From JAFLCA01 sp041907145 (GTDB taxonomy: Bacteria > Bdellovibrionota_C > UBA2361 > JAFLCA01): 64,000 bases of DNA. The position numbers were made by a program, and so were the translations under genes. The notes below the pieces were generated by a model. That model did not search any database. It saw only the letters and a program-made list of their open reading frames with translations, and had not been told where the DNA came from. This document shows positions 36,799 to 45,413 of this stretch, in pieces (the stretch's first letter is position 1; each line of letters starts with the position of its first letter). Location of the stretch: assembly GCA_041907145.1 (NCBI GenBank), contig JAYRHW010000283.1:1-64000 (forward strand), in the 5' to 3' direction.

Positions 36799-37875
36799 CT
36801 ACGATCCTCTAGCGCTAAATTCCTGCGCCAGACGCGCCGAGGCAGTATAGTTCGCCATAGACTCCCCGATCAAGAAGAAGCGCAGGAGCCGTCCTCTGCG
36901 AGTATCGTCATCAAATGGTCTACTGGAGCGGAAACTGACCCTCAGCTCGACCGTCGAGCTCAACACCTCGCCTCGGGATAGGCGAATATATTGCTCTTGA
37001 GGCACGGGGCCGATCCGGAGGGGCTCGAACTTAAAGAGCACTTCACGGATCCCCGGATCACCTGTGCCTGAAACGGCGGTGAAATCGAGCCGAATCGCTC
37101 GCCCGGAGGTCCCGGTACATTCCCAGCGATGCCCAGCCCGAGTGACCTGAGTAGAAACACCAAGCCTCGAGGCAATCCATGCGCCGAGGAGCACCGCCGG
37201 CGCTGACTCTCCTCTGCACGTCGAACTCTCCGAAGTAATGCTCACTGACTGTATGGAGTCGACGTATTCCCGAACGATGGAGCGTCCGAACAGATCCTTA
37301 ATCTCATCGCGCCATATGCCCAAAGCAACCCATTGTAAATCCAGAGTCGTCTTTGTGAGTGCGCGAACGGCGGCGAGATCCTGATATCGTCCCTCGAAAT
37401 CACTGGAATCCAAAATCACGGTGTCCGCAAGCGATGCAATCTCACGCAAATCGCTGACGAGAAAGCCCGCATCGTACAGATAGAATTCGGAGGGCGTTCC
37501 CGTGAGCAAATTGGCACGAATAAGACTGGGCAAGGCGGCTAACTGCTTGCGAGAGCCTCCAATTCGAATCACCTCGGAACATACATGTTCCTTCTTGGAC
37601 AGCGCTTGACACCGAGCCGAAACAGAAACCTCGAGTTCGGACAGGGCTTCATCCAAATAGAAGACGAAAAACCGGCTTGGATGACAGAGGGAGAGCGCGT
37701 CGATATCGTCTTCGAGACTATCGAGCAGCTCGCGTCGACTGAGCGGAACGATCACATTATAGTTTGTCGACCGACTGTAACGGGTATCCTCGCTTTCCAT
37801 GCCCGCGAATAGCGAGGTCAGCGCAGCTCCGACATCGCCGCGCTTCGCCGGGACATATGCGTAACGGGTGGTCAT
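36799..37875 (-). CDS. opcA: OpcA-like glucose-6-phosphate dehydrogenase assembly protein
   Basis: A 358-residue protein that I assign to the OpcA family, known in cyanobacteria and actinobacteria as an allosteric activator of glucose-6-phosphate dehydrogenase. Support is HPSRFFVFYLDE near residue 85, the CSEVIRI segment, LPSLIRANLLTGTPSEFYLYD near 140, and LADTVILDSSDF with DLQWVALGIWRDEIKDLF near 200. Position is decisive: it lies three bases after zwf and before pgl, as in those phyla. The divergence from known members means the activator role is inferred. Confidence 0.8.
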   Translation of the reverse strand: MTTRYAYVPAKRGDVGAALTSLFAGMESEDTRYSRSTNYNVIVPLSRRELLDSLEDDIDALSLCHPSRFFVFYLDEALSELEVSVSARCQALSKKEHVCSEVIRIGGSRKQLAALPSLIRANLLTGTPSEFYLYDAGFLVSDLREIASLADTVILDSSDFEGRYQDLAAVRALTKTTLDLQWVALGIWRDEIKDLFGRSIVREYVDSIQSVSITSESSTCRGESAPAVLLGAWIASRLGVSTQVTRAGHRWECTGTSGRAIRLDFTAVSGTGDPGIREVLFKFEPLRIGPVPQEQYIRLSRGEVLSSTVELRVSFRSSRPFDDDTRRGRLLRFFLIGESMANYTASARLAQEFSARGS

Positions 37876-37878
37876 ACC

Positions 37879-39426
37879 CTACAATCTTCGCCAGGTATGT
37901 TTGCGATCCCTGAGTAGTCCGGCTGCGGCGGAAGGGCCCCACGAGCCGGACGCGTACTGATACATGGCGGGCACATGCTCCGCCGACCCCGGCTTCTGTG
38001 CCCAGGTTTGAAGAACCGGGGCCAAGCAATCCCACGCCTCCTCTATTTCATCGTCGCGGGTAAACAGCGAGGCATCACCCTTCATGGCGTCCAGCAGAAG
38101 ACGTTCATAGGCATCCGGGGAAGCGACACCGAAGGAATTACCGTAGGTAAAATCCATGACAACGGGGCGCACGCGCATTCGGGGACCGGGCGCCTTGGAG
38201 CTAATCTTCAACGAGATGCCTTCATTAGGCTGTACCTGAATTGCCAGGGTATTTTGCTCGAGATCGCCAACCTGCCGCCCACGAAACATCGAATCAGGGG
38301 CACGCTTGAATGCTATTGAGATTTCCGTGATTCGTTTCGGTAGACGCTTCCCCGCGCGTATATAAATAGGCACGCCAGCCCAGCGCCAATTATCGATTTC
38401 CAGTCGCATCGCGGCAAAGGTCTCAGTAATAGACCCTGGCGCTATACCCTTTTCCTCGAGATATCCCGCGACCGGGTCGCCATTGACGAACCCCTTGGTG
38501 TACTGAGCGCGCACGGTGTTCGCTGCAACTTCCTCCGGCTTTAAGCGCCTAATGGCCTGAAGAACCTTCACCTTCTCGTCGCGAATACCGTCAGCGTCGC
38601 TGAGCGAAATGGGCGGCTCAATGCACAGAAGCGCCAATATCTGCAGCAGGTGGTTTTGAATGATGTCGCGCAAGATTCCACTCTGATCGAAATAGCCAGC
38701 GCGACTCCCTACTCCGATGTCCTCACAGAACGAAATCTGAATATGATCGATGTAGTTTCGATTCCAAAGCGGCTCGAACATCCCATTGGCGAAGCGGAAG
38801 ACCAAGATGTTCTGAACTGTCTCCTTTCCGAGGTAGTGGTCGATACGGTAAATCTGCTGCTCGGCAAAACTCTTTCGAATCTCGGTATTCAGAGTCTGCG
38901 CGGAACTTAGATCGTGCCCAAACGGCTTCTCGATAATTAGCGACGTAGACCGCTGCCCTTTGCCGAATTCCTCGACCAACCCGCCTGCCTTTAAATTCGC
39001 GGAAATGGGCCCGAAGAAATTAGGACCAGTAGCTAAATAATAGAGATAATTAAAATCCTCCCCTCGCTCCTTACCAAGAGCCGTCAGACGCTCTCGGAGT
39101 TTAGCAAAATCGGCCACCGACGTTCCGTCGAGCGGCTGGTAAAAGATGTTCTGAGCAAACTTCTGCCACAACTCATCGCTGACCGTGCGACGAGAATGCT
39201 TCTTTACCGCCTCGAATAAATCAGCCCGATACTGCTCATCGGTAAACTTGGAACGAGCAGCCCCGATGACCACGAAGCCAGAAGGCAGATATTCGTCGAA
39301 CGCTAAGTTGTAGAGGGCGGGGATCAATTTTCGGTGGGTAAGATCGCCTGATGCCCCAAAGATCACAACTGCCGTGGCCGGAGGCCGTATGACACGATTC
39401 TCACCTTCGGCAAACGGATTTTCCAT
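37879..39426 (-). CDS. zwf: Glucose-6-phosphate 1-dehydrogenase
   Basis: Oxidises glucose 6-phosphate to the lactone with NADP reduction. The 515-residue protein has the nucleotide motif VIFGASGDLTHRKLIPALY near residue 22, EKPFGHDLSSA near 172 and the catalytic RIDHYLGKETVQN near 200. Its C-terminal part is normal and full length. It lies between tal and the opcA-like gene, separated from tal by 39 bases. Confidence 0.97.
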   Translation of the reverse strand: MENPFAEGENRVIRPPATAVVIFGASGDLTHRKLIPALYNLAFDEYLPSGFVVIGAARSKFTDEQYRADLFEAVKKHSRRTVSDELWQKFAQNIFYQPLDGTSVADFAKLRERLTALGKERGEDFNYLYYLATGPNFFGPISANLKAGGLVEEFGKGQRSTSLIIEKPFGHDLSSAQTLNTEIRKSFAEQQIYRIDHYLGKETVQNILVFRFANGMFEPLWNRNYIDHIQISFCEDIGVGSRAGYFDQSGILRDIIQNHLLQILALLCIEPPISLSDADGIRDEKVKVLQAIRRLKPEEVAANTVRAQYTKGFVNGDPVAGYLEEKGIAPGSITETFAAMRLEIDNWRWAGVPIYIRAGKRLPKRITEISIAFKRAPDSMFRGRQVGDLEQNTLAIQVQPNEGISLKISSKAPGPRMRVRPVVMDFTYGNSFGVASPDAYERLLLDAMKGDASLFTRDDEIEEAWDCLAPVLQTWAQKPGSAEHVPAMYQYASGSWGPSAAAGLLRDRKHTWRRL

Positions 39427-39465
39427 TGTATTGTCCCTTTTCTATTCCGCGATCCACCCGTGACG

Positions 39466-40590
39466 CTACGTAAAACGAGCGCGCTTTTTCTCGATCGAGT
39501 CGAGCAGCTCTTGGAACGATTCTGAAAACAGTTTTACACCTTCCTTCTGCAGCTGTAGAAGCAAATCACTGAAATCCAGTCCAAGTTGGTTCACCTTAGC
39601 CACCAACCCCTTGGCCTCGGAAAGTCCCCGATGGAGCCGAGGTTCAACTGTCATATTTTCTCGCAACGCGTTTAGCGTTTGCGGAGGGACTGTATTCACT
39701 GTTTCGCGTCCCGCAAGCTCCTCCACATAAAGCACCGGGCTTAGATCCGCGCTCTTTGTTCCCGTGCTTGCCCATAAAGGTCTCTGAACATGAGCTCCTC
39801 GCGACCTGAGCTTCGCAAACCTCTCCCCCTTGAAGAGCTGCTCGTAGCGCTCATACGCAAGCTTGGAGTTAGCGACTCCGATTTTGGCGCGGAATTGAGC
39901 CTTGTCCTCGGCCTTTGCCTTGCCCGACTTCACGAGCGCGTCGAATGCCTTTTCGCATATTGTATCTACGCGCGATACGAAGAAGCTCGCCACCGAGGCC
40001 AGCCCCTTGATATCCTGATTGCGGGCAGCACGCGCCTCGAGCGCGGAAAGGTATGCTTCCGCAACTTGCTCATACACCGCGACAGAAAAGATCAGCGTAA
40101 TGTTCACGTTTATTCCGGCCTCGAGCGCCGCCTTTACGGCGGGCAACCCCTCAGGGGTGGCGGGGATTTTGATCATGATATTCGGTCGATTGAGCCGTGC
40201 CCATAATCGCTTAGCGGCATCGAGAGTCCCCTTCGTATCGGCCGCCAGAAATGGAGATACCTCGATACTCGCATGCCCATCAGCGCCATTTGAGGCGGTA
40301 TGTATCGGAAGGAGAAGATCAGCCGCGGCGCCAACGTCGGCTATCATGAGATCCTCGCAGATGTCTTGTGCGCTCATTCCTCGTTTCGCCAAAGGACCAA
40401 GGTCGGCATCATAGTCGCTACTGTCCGCGATTGCTTTCTTGAATATCGTAGGATTACTCGTAAGGCCTGAAACTCCAGAGTCGATAATCTTTGCGAGCTC
40501 GCCGGAGTTGAGCACGTCCCTGGACAGGTTGTCGTACCAGATCGATTGCCCAATCTCGTTAAGTCCTATAATGAATTTATTTTTGGCCAT
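39466..40590 (-). CDS. tal: Transaldolase (long, actinobacterial/cyanobacterial type)
   Basis: Transfers a dihydroxyacetone unit in the non-oxidative pentose phosphate pathway. The 374-residue protein has GQSIWYDNLSRDVL near residue 12, GLTSNPTIFKKAI near 41, the Schiff-base Lys in RPNIMIKIPATPEG near 140, and the C-terminal DFSDLLLQLQKEGVKLFSES. It is longer than the E. coli enzyme and fits the roughly 370-residue class typical of actinobacteria and cyanobacteria. First gene of tal-zwf-opcA-pgl. Confidence 0.94.
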   Translation of the reverse strand: MAKNKFIIGLNEIGQSIWYDNLSRDVLNSGELAKIIDSGVSGLTSNPTIFKKAIADSSDYDADLGPLAKRGMSAQDICEDLMIADVGAAADLLLPIHTASNGADGHASIEVSPFLAADTKGTLDAAKRLWARLNRPNIMIKIPATPEGLPAVKAALEAGINVNITLIFSVAVYEQVAEAYLSALEARAARNQDIKGLASVASFFVSRVDTICEKAFDALVKSGKAKAEDKAQFRAKIGVANSKLAYERYEQLFKGERFAKLRSRGAHVQRPLWASTGTKSADLSPVLYVEELAGRETVNTVPPQTLNALRENMTVEPRLHRGLSEAKGLVAKVNQLGLDFSDLLLQLQKEGVKLFSESFQELLDSIEKKRARFT

Positions 40591-40718
40591 GGCGGACCCT
40601 TAGGTTAAGGAGGGGAAACACCGCCAACGCAGGCACGGTCATTTCCTGAAAAATCACTCTCTTAACCCTACTGCGAAAGAAGTCCGGGTGCCAGGGGTGA
40701 GTAGAGATCCGCAGGCTT

Positions 40719-40931
40719 TTAGAGGTTAGCCGGAAGTTTTCCGAAAACGGAACGAATTGGCGGCTCTTTTGCTTCAGATTCGCTTTTAGCAGAGCTTTCT
40801 CGGAGCGTCAGTACTTCCGCCCGGCAGACCTCCCGAGCCTCGGCCCGAAGTCTGGCAAAATCGAAGCGCGGGGTGCGGCGTCCGTAGGACACCAGATCTC
40901 TTTGACGAATAGCTTTGCGACGAGCACTCAT
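40719..40931 (-). CDS. Small basic hypothetical protein
   Basis: An ORF of 70 codons from the ATG at 40931, rich in Arg and Lys in its first half (SARRKAIRQRDLVSYGRRTP) and acidic later. An upstream TTG at 40982 would extend it by 17 residues. A plausible TTGATA and TATCCG promoter pair, 16 bases apart, lies upstream. No family is recognised, it stands alone between tal and the glycosyltransferase, and it may not be expressed. Confidence 0.4.
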   Translation of the reverse strand: MSARRKAIRQRDLVSYGRRTPRFDFARLRAEAREVCRAEVLTLRESSAKSESEAKEPPIRSVFGKLPANL

Positions 40932-41118
40932 GAGGCTTCCCCGATTTCTAGCGCCGGATAAGGCGTTTACAAGAATTATCAAAAACCGAGGAAAACCGAA
41001 TAGAATGTCTGGTTAGTGAGATTACCCTACCTCGCTCTACAGACTCAAAGGTTATGAGCGAAGACTGAATACATGTTCCCTAAGACAAGTACACAAAAAA
41101 CCATGAGATTTCAGACTG

Positions 41119-41922
41119 TTACTTACCCGACTCGGCTCGTCCCGAGGCCAGGCGCGGTACATCGAGCGGGCCAGGGTAGGAAATGATATTGCGCTGGCGA
41201 TTACGGTAAAACTGGTAGCTCGTGTAAAGACAGTTGAGAGCATACGGAATGCCGTTTACGTGGCAGATCTCATCGCCATAATAGGTCGGGATTGGCCTCT
41301 CCACGATGCGCATCTCACGCTCAGCCATCGCTAAAATAATCTGCGTGTCAAAATGCCAGGTGTTCGTAAAGGATTCGAAGGGAATACGCTTAAGTGCCTC
41401 GGTCGAGTACAGCCGATACCCCGAGTGATATTCGCTCAAGTGCAATCCAGAAAGGTGATTCTGGACCGCTGTCAGGATTCGATTGCCGATAAATTTGTAG
41501 AGCGGCATTCCCCCTTTGAGTGCGGCGCCCTTGGTGGACATTCGAGAACCAAAAACCATGTCTGCCTTTCCCTCTGTTAACGGCTCGAGGAGGAACGGCA
41601 AAGCCTCGGGGGCGTACTGCCCATCTCCGTGGACAAGCGCGACTATGTCGAGCCCCCTTTCGATGGCGTAGCGATATCCTACCTTCTGATTGCCGCCATA
41701 ACCCTGATTTTTTTCGTTGCGGTGGATCGTTAGCTTCTCAATCTTGTTCTCATACTTGTAACCAAGCGCAGCATAGTACGTATTGTCCTTGCTGCAGTCA
41801 TCGATGACAAAAATTTCATCGACCTGCTCATAGAGGTCAGAGGGTATACGAGAGAGGGTCTTGATGAGGTGGTTAACCGCGTTGTAGGCGATGATGAATA
41901 TTCCGATGCGTGGCTTGCTCAT
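41119..41922 (-). CDS. Family 2 glycosyltransferase
   Basis: A 267-residue GT2 enzyme resembling dolichyl-/polyprenyl-phosphate sugar transferases. The N-terminal IFIIAYNAVNHLIKTL strand-loop is followed by FVIDDCSKDNT near residue 38, the GYGGNQKVGYRYAIERG block and the metal-binding HGDGQY near 100. GSRMSTKGAALKGGMP and HSGYRLYS follow. It has no membrane helices, so it should act at the cytoplasmic face of the inner membrane. Its start overlaps the rimO stop by four bases. Confidence 0.88.
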   Translation of the reverse strand: MSKPRIGIFIIAYNAVNHLIKTLSRIPSDLYEQVDEIFVIDDCSKDNTYYAALGYKYENKIEKLTIHRNEKNQGYGGNQKVGYRYAIERGLDIVALVHGDGQYAPEALPFLLEPLTEGKADMVFGSRMSTKGAALKGGMPLYKFIGNRILTAVQNHLSGLHLSEYHSGYRLYSTEALKRIPFESFTNTWHFDTQIILAMAEREMRIVERPIPTYYGDEICHVNGIPYALNCLYTSYQFYRNRQRNIISYPGPLDVPRLASGRAESGK

Positions 41923-43415
41923 AATGTCTGAACGTCTTCGGAAACCGCCCTGTTCTCCGTCTTTCCGCGCTTGACCTTACCAACAAGATCATACCCAGCA
42001 ACCTCGGTTATTTCAACCGGGACGAACTGTCCCGTGGGAACCTCGGCAAGATCGAACTCGGCATCGTTCATAATGACAATCCCGTCGACGTCGGGAGCCT
42101 GAAATTCGGAACGTCCCGCAAGGAGCAGCTCAGTCTCATCGTGCTGCCCCTCCACGAGGACCGATAGCACCTGTCCTCGCAAGCCATCCAGCCGCCTCTC
42201 GTTTACCTCTTGTTGCGCGAGCATGATGCGCTCGCGGCGCTCCGCTTTAACTGACTCCTCAACCTGTTGCTTGAGGTCATGAGCCGGCGTTCCCAGCTCC
42301 GGCGAATAGGTGAATACGCCGACGGATGAGAAGTAGCCTTCGCGGACGAAGTTCTCTAGTTCTGCGATATCGCTATCGCTCTCACCGGGGAATCCGACAA
42401 TAAACGTGGTACGCAAAGCGATGCTAGGCTGCCGACTGCGAATAAACTCTGCAATTCTGCGCGGTGAATATCGGCCAAGCGGGCGCTTCATCTCTTTGAG
42501 CACCGATTCGCTTGCGTGCTGCAGCGGCAAGTCCAGGTAATTACATACTCTCGGCAAGGCCACGATTGAGTCTAAGAGCTCCTCATCAACGCCGATGGGA
42601 TAGGCATACAGAAGTCTAATCCAATCCACCGCCCTGCCTGCGTCAAGGGCCTTGAGCAGCGCAGCGAGATTTCCACCCTTATGGTCGCCGCCAAACGAGG
42701 TCAAATCCTGGGCAACCAGATTAATCTCCCTTACCCCCTGCTCTCCGAGGGCCGCTACCTCTCGCACCACCGAGTCGATGGAGCGGCTACGCATATTACC
42801 CCGGATTTTGGGAATAATGCAGAAGGTGCAGGGCCTATTGCATCCCTCAGAGACCTTCACAAAGGCGGTGTGTCGCTTGCTTGCCAAATAGCGCGGCGTG
42901 GAATCGTCATATAAGAAGTACGGGCGGGCGGCCGAGGATAACGTATCTTCCAAAACACCCCCGGCGGCTTCCGCGACCCTCATTACATCCTGAGTGGTAA
43001 TAAATGCGTCGACTTCAGGAAGTTCGGCGCGCAAGTCACCGCGGTAGCGCTCGACGAGACAGCCGGCCACAACTAATTTTCGCAAGCGGCCTTGTGACTT
43101 GTATTCGGCGACGTCGAGAATGCAATCGATGCTCTCCTGGATAGCGGACTCCAAAAATCCGCAGGTGTTGATGATAGCGACGTCCGCCTGAGAAACTTCG
43201 CTGACGATTTCGTATCCGCTGCTCTTGAGAACACCCAGCATTACCTCGGAGTCCACCTGATTCTTCGCGCAACCCAGAGTGACAACCGCAGCGCGGCCAC
43301 GAAACGATTTGGGTTCGAGGGCGTAATCATGCGTGCGGACGTTCATACTCACCCCATCGGCGCAGCACGCGGCTCCCTCTGTTGATTCTCCGACGATGGA
43401 TAGTCTGGATTTCAT
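41919..43415 (-). CDS. rimO: Ribosomal protein S12 methylthiotransferase RimO
   Basis: Radical SAM enzyme that methylthiolates an Asp of ribosomal protein S12. The 498-residue protein has an N-terminal MTTase domain (VVTLGCAKNQVDSEVMLG near residue 45, INTCGFLESA), the radical SAM motif CNRPCTFCIIPKIRG near 192, and a C-terminal TRAM domain. It has an N-terminal extension of about 40 residues. I keep the ATG at 43415 because it follows the lolA stop by four bases and has GGAG nine bases upstream; an internal ATG at 43346 is the alternative. Confidence 0.93.
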   Translation of the reverse strand: MKSRLSIVGESTEGAACCADGVSMNVRTHDYALEPKSFRGRAAVVTLGCAKNQVDSEVMLGVLKSSGYEIVSEVSQADVAIINTCGFLESAIQESIDCILDVAEYKSQGRLRKLVVAGCLVERYRGDLRAELPEVDAFITTQDVMRVAEAAGGVLEDTLSSAARPYFLYDDSTPRYLASKRHTAFVKVSEGCNRPCTFCIIPKIRGNMRSRSIDSVVREVAALGEQGVREINLVAQDLTSFGGDHKGGNLAALLKALDAGRAVDWIRLLYAYPIGVDEELLDSIVALPRVCNYLDLPLQHASESVLKEMKRPLGRYSPRRIAEFIRSRQPSIALRTTFIVGFPGESDSDIAELENFVREGYFSSVGVFTYSPELGTPAHDLKQQVEESVKAERRERIMLAQQEVNERRLDGLRGQVLSVLVEGQHDETELLLAGRSEFQAPDVDGIVIMNDAEFDLAEVPTGQFVPVEITEVAGYDLVGKVKRGKTENRAVSEDVQTL

Positions 43416-43419
43416 ACGA

Positions 43420-44133
43420 CTAGGCTCCGGGGTTCTTGCGGCGATCGTTTATATCTCCGCCCTTGGGAAAGCTGGCGGCAAAAGTATCCTCCGGAACTTT
43501 GACATTAACGGAGAGTCCCGAAAGCAAAATCGAGGTGGTATTGCCTCCTACATCGGTCACGGCGGCGCCGCGGGGATAGAAGTCGTCGCCGACGAGAAGC
43601 TTAAAGGCTTTGAGGGAGCTGGAGGGCGTCGACTGGGCTGTCTGTCCAGGGGCAAACTCCAGGATAGTGCCAACAGCACCAGGGCAAGCTCTCAGTAAAT
43701 TGAAATCTCTGCTGAGGTTCCCTAGCCCCATTAGAAAGGCTACCGGTAAGTCTGATATAACTCGGTCTTTGAAATCGTCGATAACCAGCTGATTTTCACT
43801 CTTTTGGTAGTACCACAGAGTTCCATCACGAACGAGAAACGTTTGCTCCTCCGGGGATAGATACAACCACTTCATCTTCCCAGGTCTAGTAAACCAGACG
43901 GTGCCAGAACTCATTTCAGATATTTCCAGCGCCGAAACAAAGGAGTCTTGGGAAAACGAGGCACTCAGTGAAGCGACCTTGCTGTAGGCCTCCTGGACGT
44001 GTTGAACCACCTCCCGTCCCTTAGCTACGGCAAGCGCCTTGCCGCCGGAACAGGAGAAGTCTCCTTGCTCAGCCATGAGGCTCGCGGGAGCAACGACAAA
44101 TAGAAGAAATGGAAGAATTCCGACCCAACGCAT
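43420..44133 (-). CDS. lolA: Outer-membrane lipoprotein carrier protein LolA
   Basis: Periplasmic chaperone that takes lipoproteins from the LolCDE transporter to the outer membrane. The 237-residue protein has a signal peptide (MRWVGILPFLLFVVAPASLMA, cleavage near residue 21), the family core with VASLSASFSQDSFVS near 52, SSGTVWFTRPGKMKWLY near 75, and LVRDGTLWYYQKSENQL. It shows that the organism has an outer membrane. The gene has no ribosome binding site and a promoter placed so close to the ATG that the transcript could be leaderless. Confidence 0.9.
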   Translation of the reverse strand: MRWVGILPFLLFVVAPASLMAEQGDFSCSGGKALAVAKGREVVQHVQEAYSKVASLSASFSQDSFVSALEISEMSSGTVWFTRPGKMKWLYLSPEEQTFLVRDGTLWYYQKSENQLVIDDFKDRVISDLPVAFLMGLGNLSRDFNLLRACPGAVGTILEFAPGQTAQSTPSSSLKAFKLLVGDDFYPRGAAVTDVGGNTTSILLSGLSVNVKVPEDTFAASFPKGGDINDRRKNPGA

Positions 44134-44142
44134 AAGGGAGGG

Positions 44143-44171
44143 ATAATAAGCTAGTTCAGATACTTAGGCAA
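44143..44171 (-). promoter_or_regulatory. Candidate promoter of lolA
   Basis: On the minus strand TTGCCT (44166-44171) and TATTAT (44143-44148) are exactly 17 bases apart. The predicted start, near 44136, is three bases before the lolA ATG at 44133, implying a leaderless or nearly leaderless mRNA. Confidence 0.5.
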
Positions 44172-44280
44172 ACTGGCTGCTTTTATCTTAATCCTATGGA
44201 GAGCTTGTCAGGCCTTCGCCTCCTACCGGTCCGCGGAATGGTTGGCGTCTCGAAGTGCCGAAGATTTTAGCGAGAGGATG

Positions 44281-44330
44281 GGTGCAGGGGCTAGGCCCTT
44301 GCCCGTCTTCGGAATCTTGGCGCAGCCAAG
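44281..44330. repeat. 50-bp repeat, copy 1
   Basis: First of two identical 50-bp copies, 82 bases apart start to start. Each contains two potential hairpins: GCAGGGGC and GCCCTTGC around a TAG loop (44284-44302), and CTTGGC and GCCAAG around GCA (44316-44330). It lies between the lolA promoter and the terminator of the noncoding RNA region. Confidence 0.9.
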
Positions 44331-44362
44331 TATCGAAATATTAAATATTAACGGTGGGATGG

Positions 44363-44412
44363 GGTGCAGGGGCTAGGCCCTTGCCCGTCTTCGGAATCTT
44401 GGCGCAGCCAAG
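44363..44412. repeat. 50-bp repeat, copy 2
   Basis: Identical to the copy at 44281-44330 over all 50 bases, separated from it by 32 bases. Here the second hairpin extends by TCGGAA and TTCCGA to about 12 paired positions (44391-44418). The two tandem hairpins resemble REP/MITE-like extragenic elements more than a transcript terminator. Confidence 0.9.
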
Positions 44413-44424
44413 TTCCGAAAGGTA

Positions 44425-44474
44425 AAATAAAGCGCGGCGGCTTCCTCGTGTCTCCACTAAGAATGCCGCCGCGC
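44425..44474 (-). terminator. Strong intrinsic terminator of the noncoding RNA region
   Basis: On the minus strand GCGCGGCGGC (44465-44474) pairs perfectly with GCCGCCGCGC (44432-44441) across a 23-nt loop and is followed by TTTATTTTA. It lies far upstream of lolA and some 980 bases downstream of ftsK, so it must end a transcript arising from the region without protein genes. Confidence 0.75.
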
Positions 44475-45170
44475 GCATGGCAGAAAGTTAAGTCCCTCGA
44501 GAGACGAAACTTTTGTCTTTAAGCTCCAAGCGCTCTTGCGATGGTGTCCTACTCCCGGGTTAGCGAAAGTCGGTCCTGTCTGAGAGCACTGACCGTTAGG
44601 CCAGTCGAAGCTTGGATACCTGAGTAAAGATCTCCAATGGTAGACTAATCACCCCCTGAGTTTAAACTGCAATGTTTTGAATATCGCAGCCTTTTCTGTC
44701 TGCAGCTTTCGTTCAAAGTGGCTTTGCCTGTTTTCACAGTACCTACTTTCGCAGGTTTTTCCACCAAGACCTTCCTCCCTTTCGGGATTCGCTGTCATCA
44801 GTTTTGCTAATTGCGGATACTCCTGTTTCCAGTTTCACCGTTTACAGCTTTTCTCAGATCCTCCACCGAACCCTTTCGGGTTGATAGAAGCGAGGGCTTT
44901 GCTCCATCGATACCGCGACAAAGCCGAAGCCTTGTTTCGCGCTATCTGACGATCTCCGCTGGTCGCCCAACGAAGCCCTTTCCATGAGAGTCGGTCACCC
45001 AAAACAATGGATTCCAAGACGTCAAACTGAAAGCAAGCGAACGAAAAATCGGTTTCCCGTCTATCGCAGCCTCCCCTCATCTCCTTCACTGGCGAACCAG
45101 AGAGATCAACGATGAACAGACAAGGCCTTCACTTCTCTACGTCTCAGAGAGCCACCGCTCTCTTCACTCT
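44425..45170 (-). ncRNA. Probable large structured noncoding RNA, unknown class
   Basis: No credible protein is encoded here, yet the minus strand folds into many hairpins with stable tetraloops: AGAGAGC/GCTCTCT (45146-45163), CTGG-UUCG-CCAG (45089-45100), CGG-GAAA-CCG (45050-45059), a long hairpin capped C(UUCG)G (44915-44940), AACCC-GAAA-GGGTT (44869-44882), CTG-GAAA-CAG (44823-44832), TCCC-GAAA-GGGA (44776-44787), ACCTGC-GAAA-GTAGGT (44741-44756), CTGT-GAAA-ACAG (44728-44739), CAAAG/CTTTG (44714-44726) and ACTGGCC/GGTCAGT (44588-44605). GNRA and UUCG loops exist only when read on this strand, and the series ends in a strong terminator. It does not match tmRNA, RNase P, SRP or 5S RNA. The 5' end is not defined and may reach the ftsK stop. 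Confidence 0.6.
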
Positions 45171-45413
45171 GACTCTTAAGTACCTTCGCCTCGCGGCAAG
45201 ATCAATAAAAAACGGGAACTGAATTGGAAATTTCTCAAGATGTTGAATCTTTCTTTCTTCGATCCATGACGAGCGAGTTATCCACAATGTTGGAAAAATT
45301 TTTATCTTAGTGGTCAGACACATCAAACAACTTCAACACACTTGAAGGTGTTACTCAGCCCGCACCAGGCCACTATTCATACGACGTTCCATTTTTTGAG
45401 CGCTTCGGCAGAC

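Noticed and set aside
44281..44412. CRISPR-like pattern of two repeats with a 32-base spacer
   Set aside because: Only two copies, no cas genes, and each repeat has two internal hairpins unlike a CRISPR repeat.
44540..44640. Resemblance to the 3' part of 5S rRNA on the minus strand (GGGAGTAGGACAC)
   Set aside because: The rest of 5S rRNA, including the CCGAAC-GGAAG core, is absent.
44677..44949. A plus-strand open frame of 90 codons, and a minus-strand frame at 44835-45089
   Set aside because: Both lie within the structured-RNA region, have no ribosome binding site and look unlike proteins (long Phe/Ser/Cys-rich stretches); the hairpin pattern explains the sequence better.
45278..45286. A perfect DnaA box (TTATCCACA) beside an AT-rich stretch
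   Set aside because: A single box without a cluster and without dnaA, dnaN or gidA nearby does not make a replication origin; probably chance.
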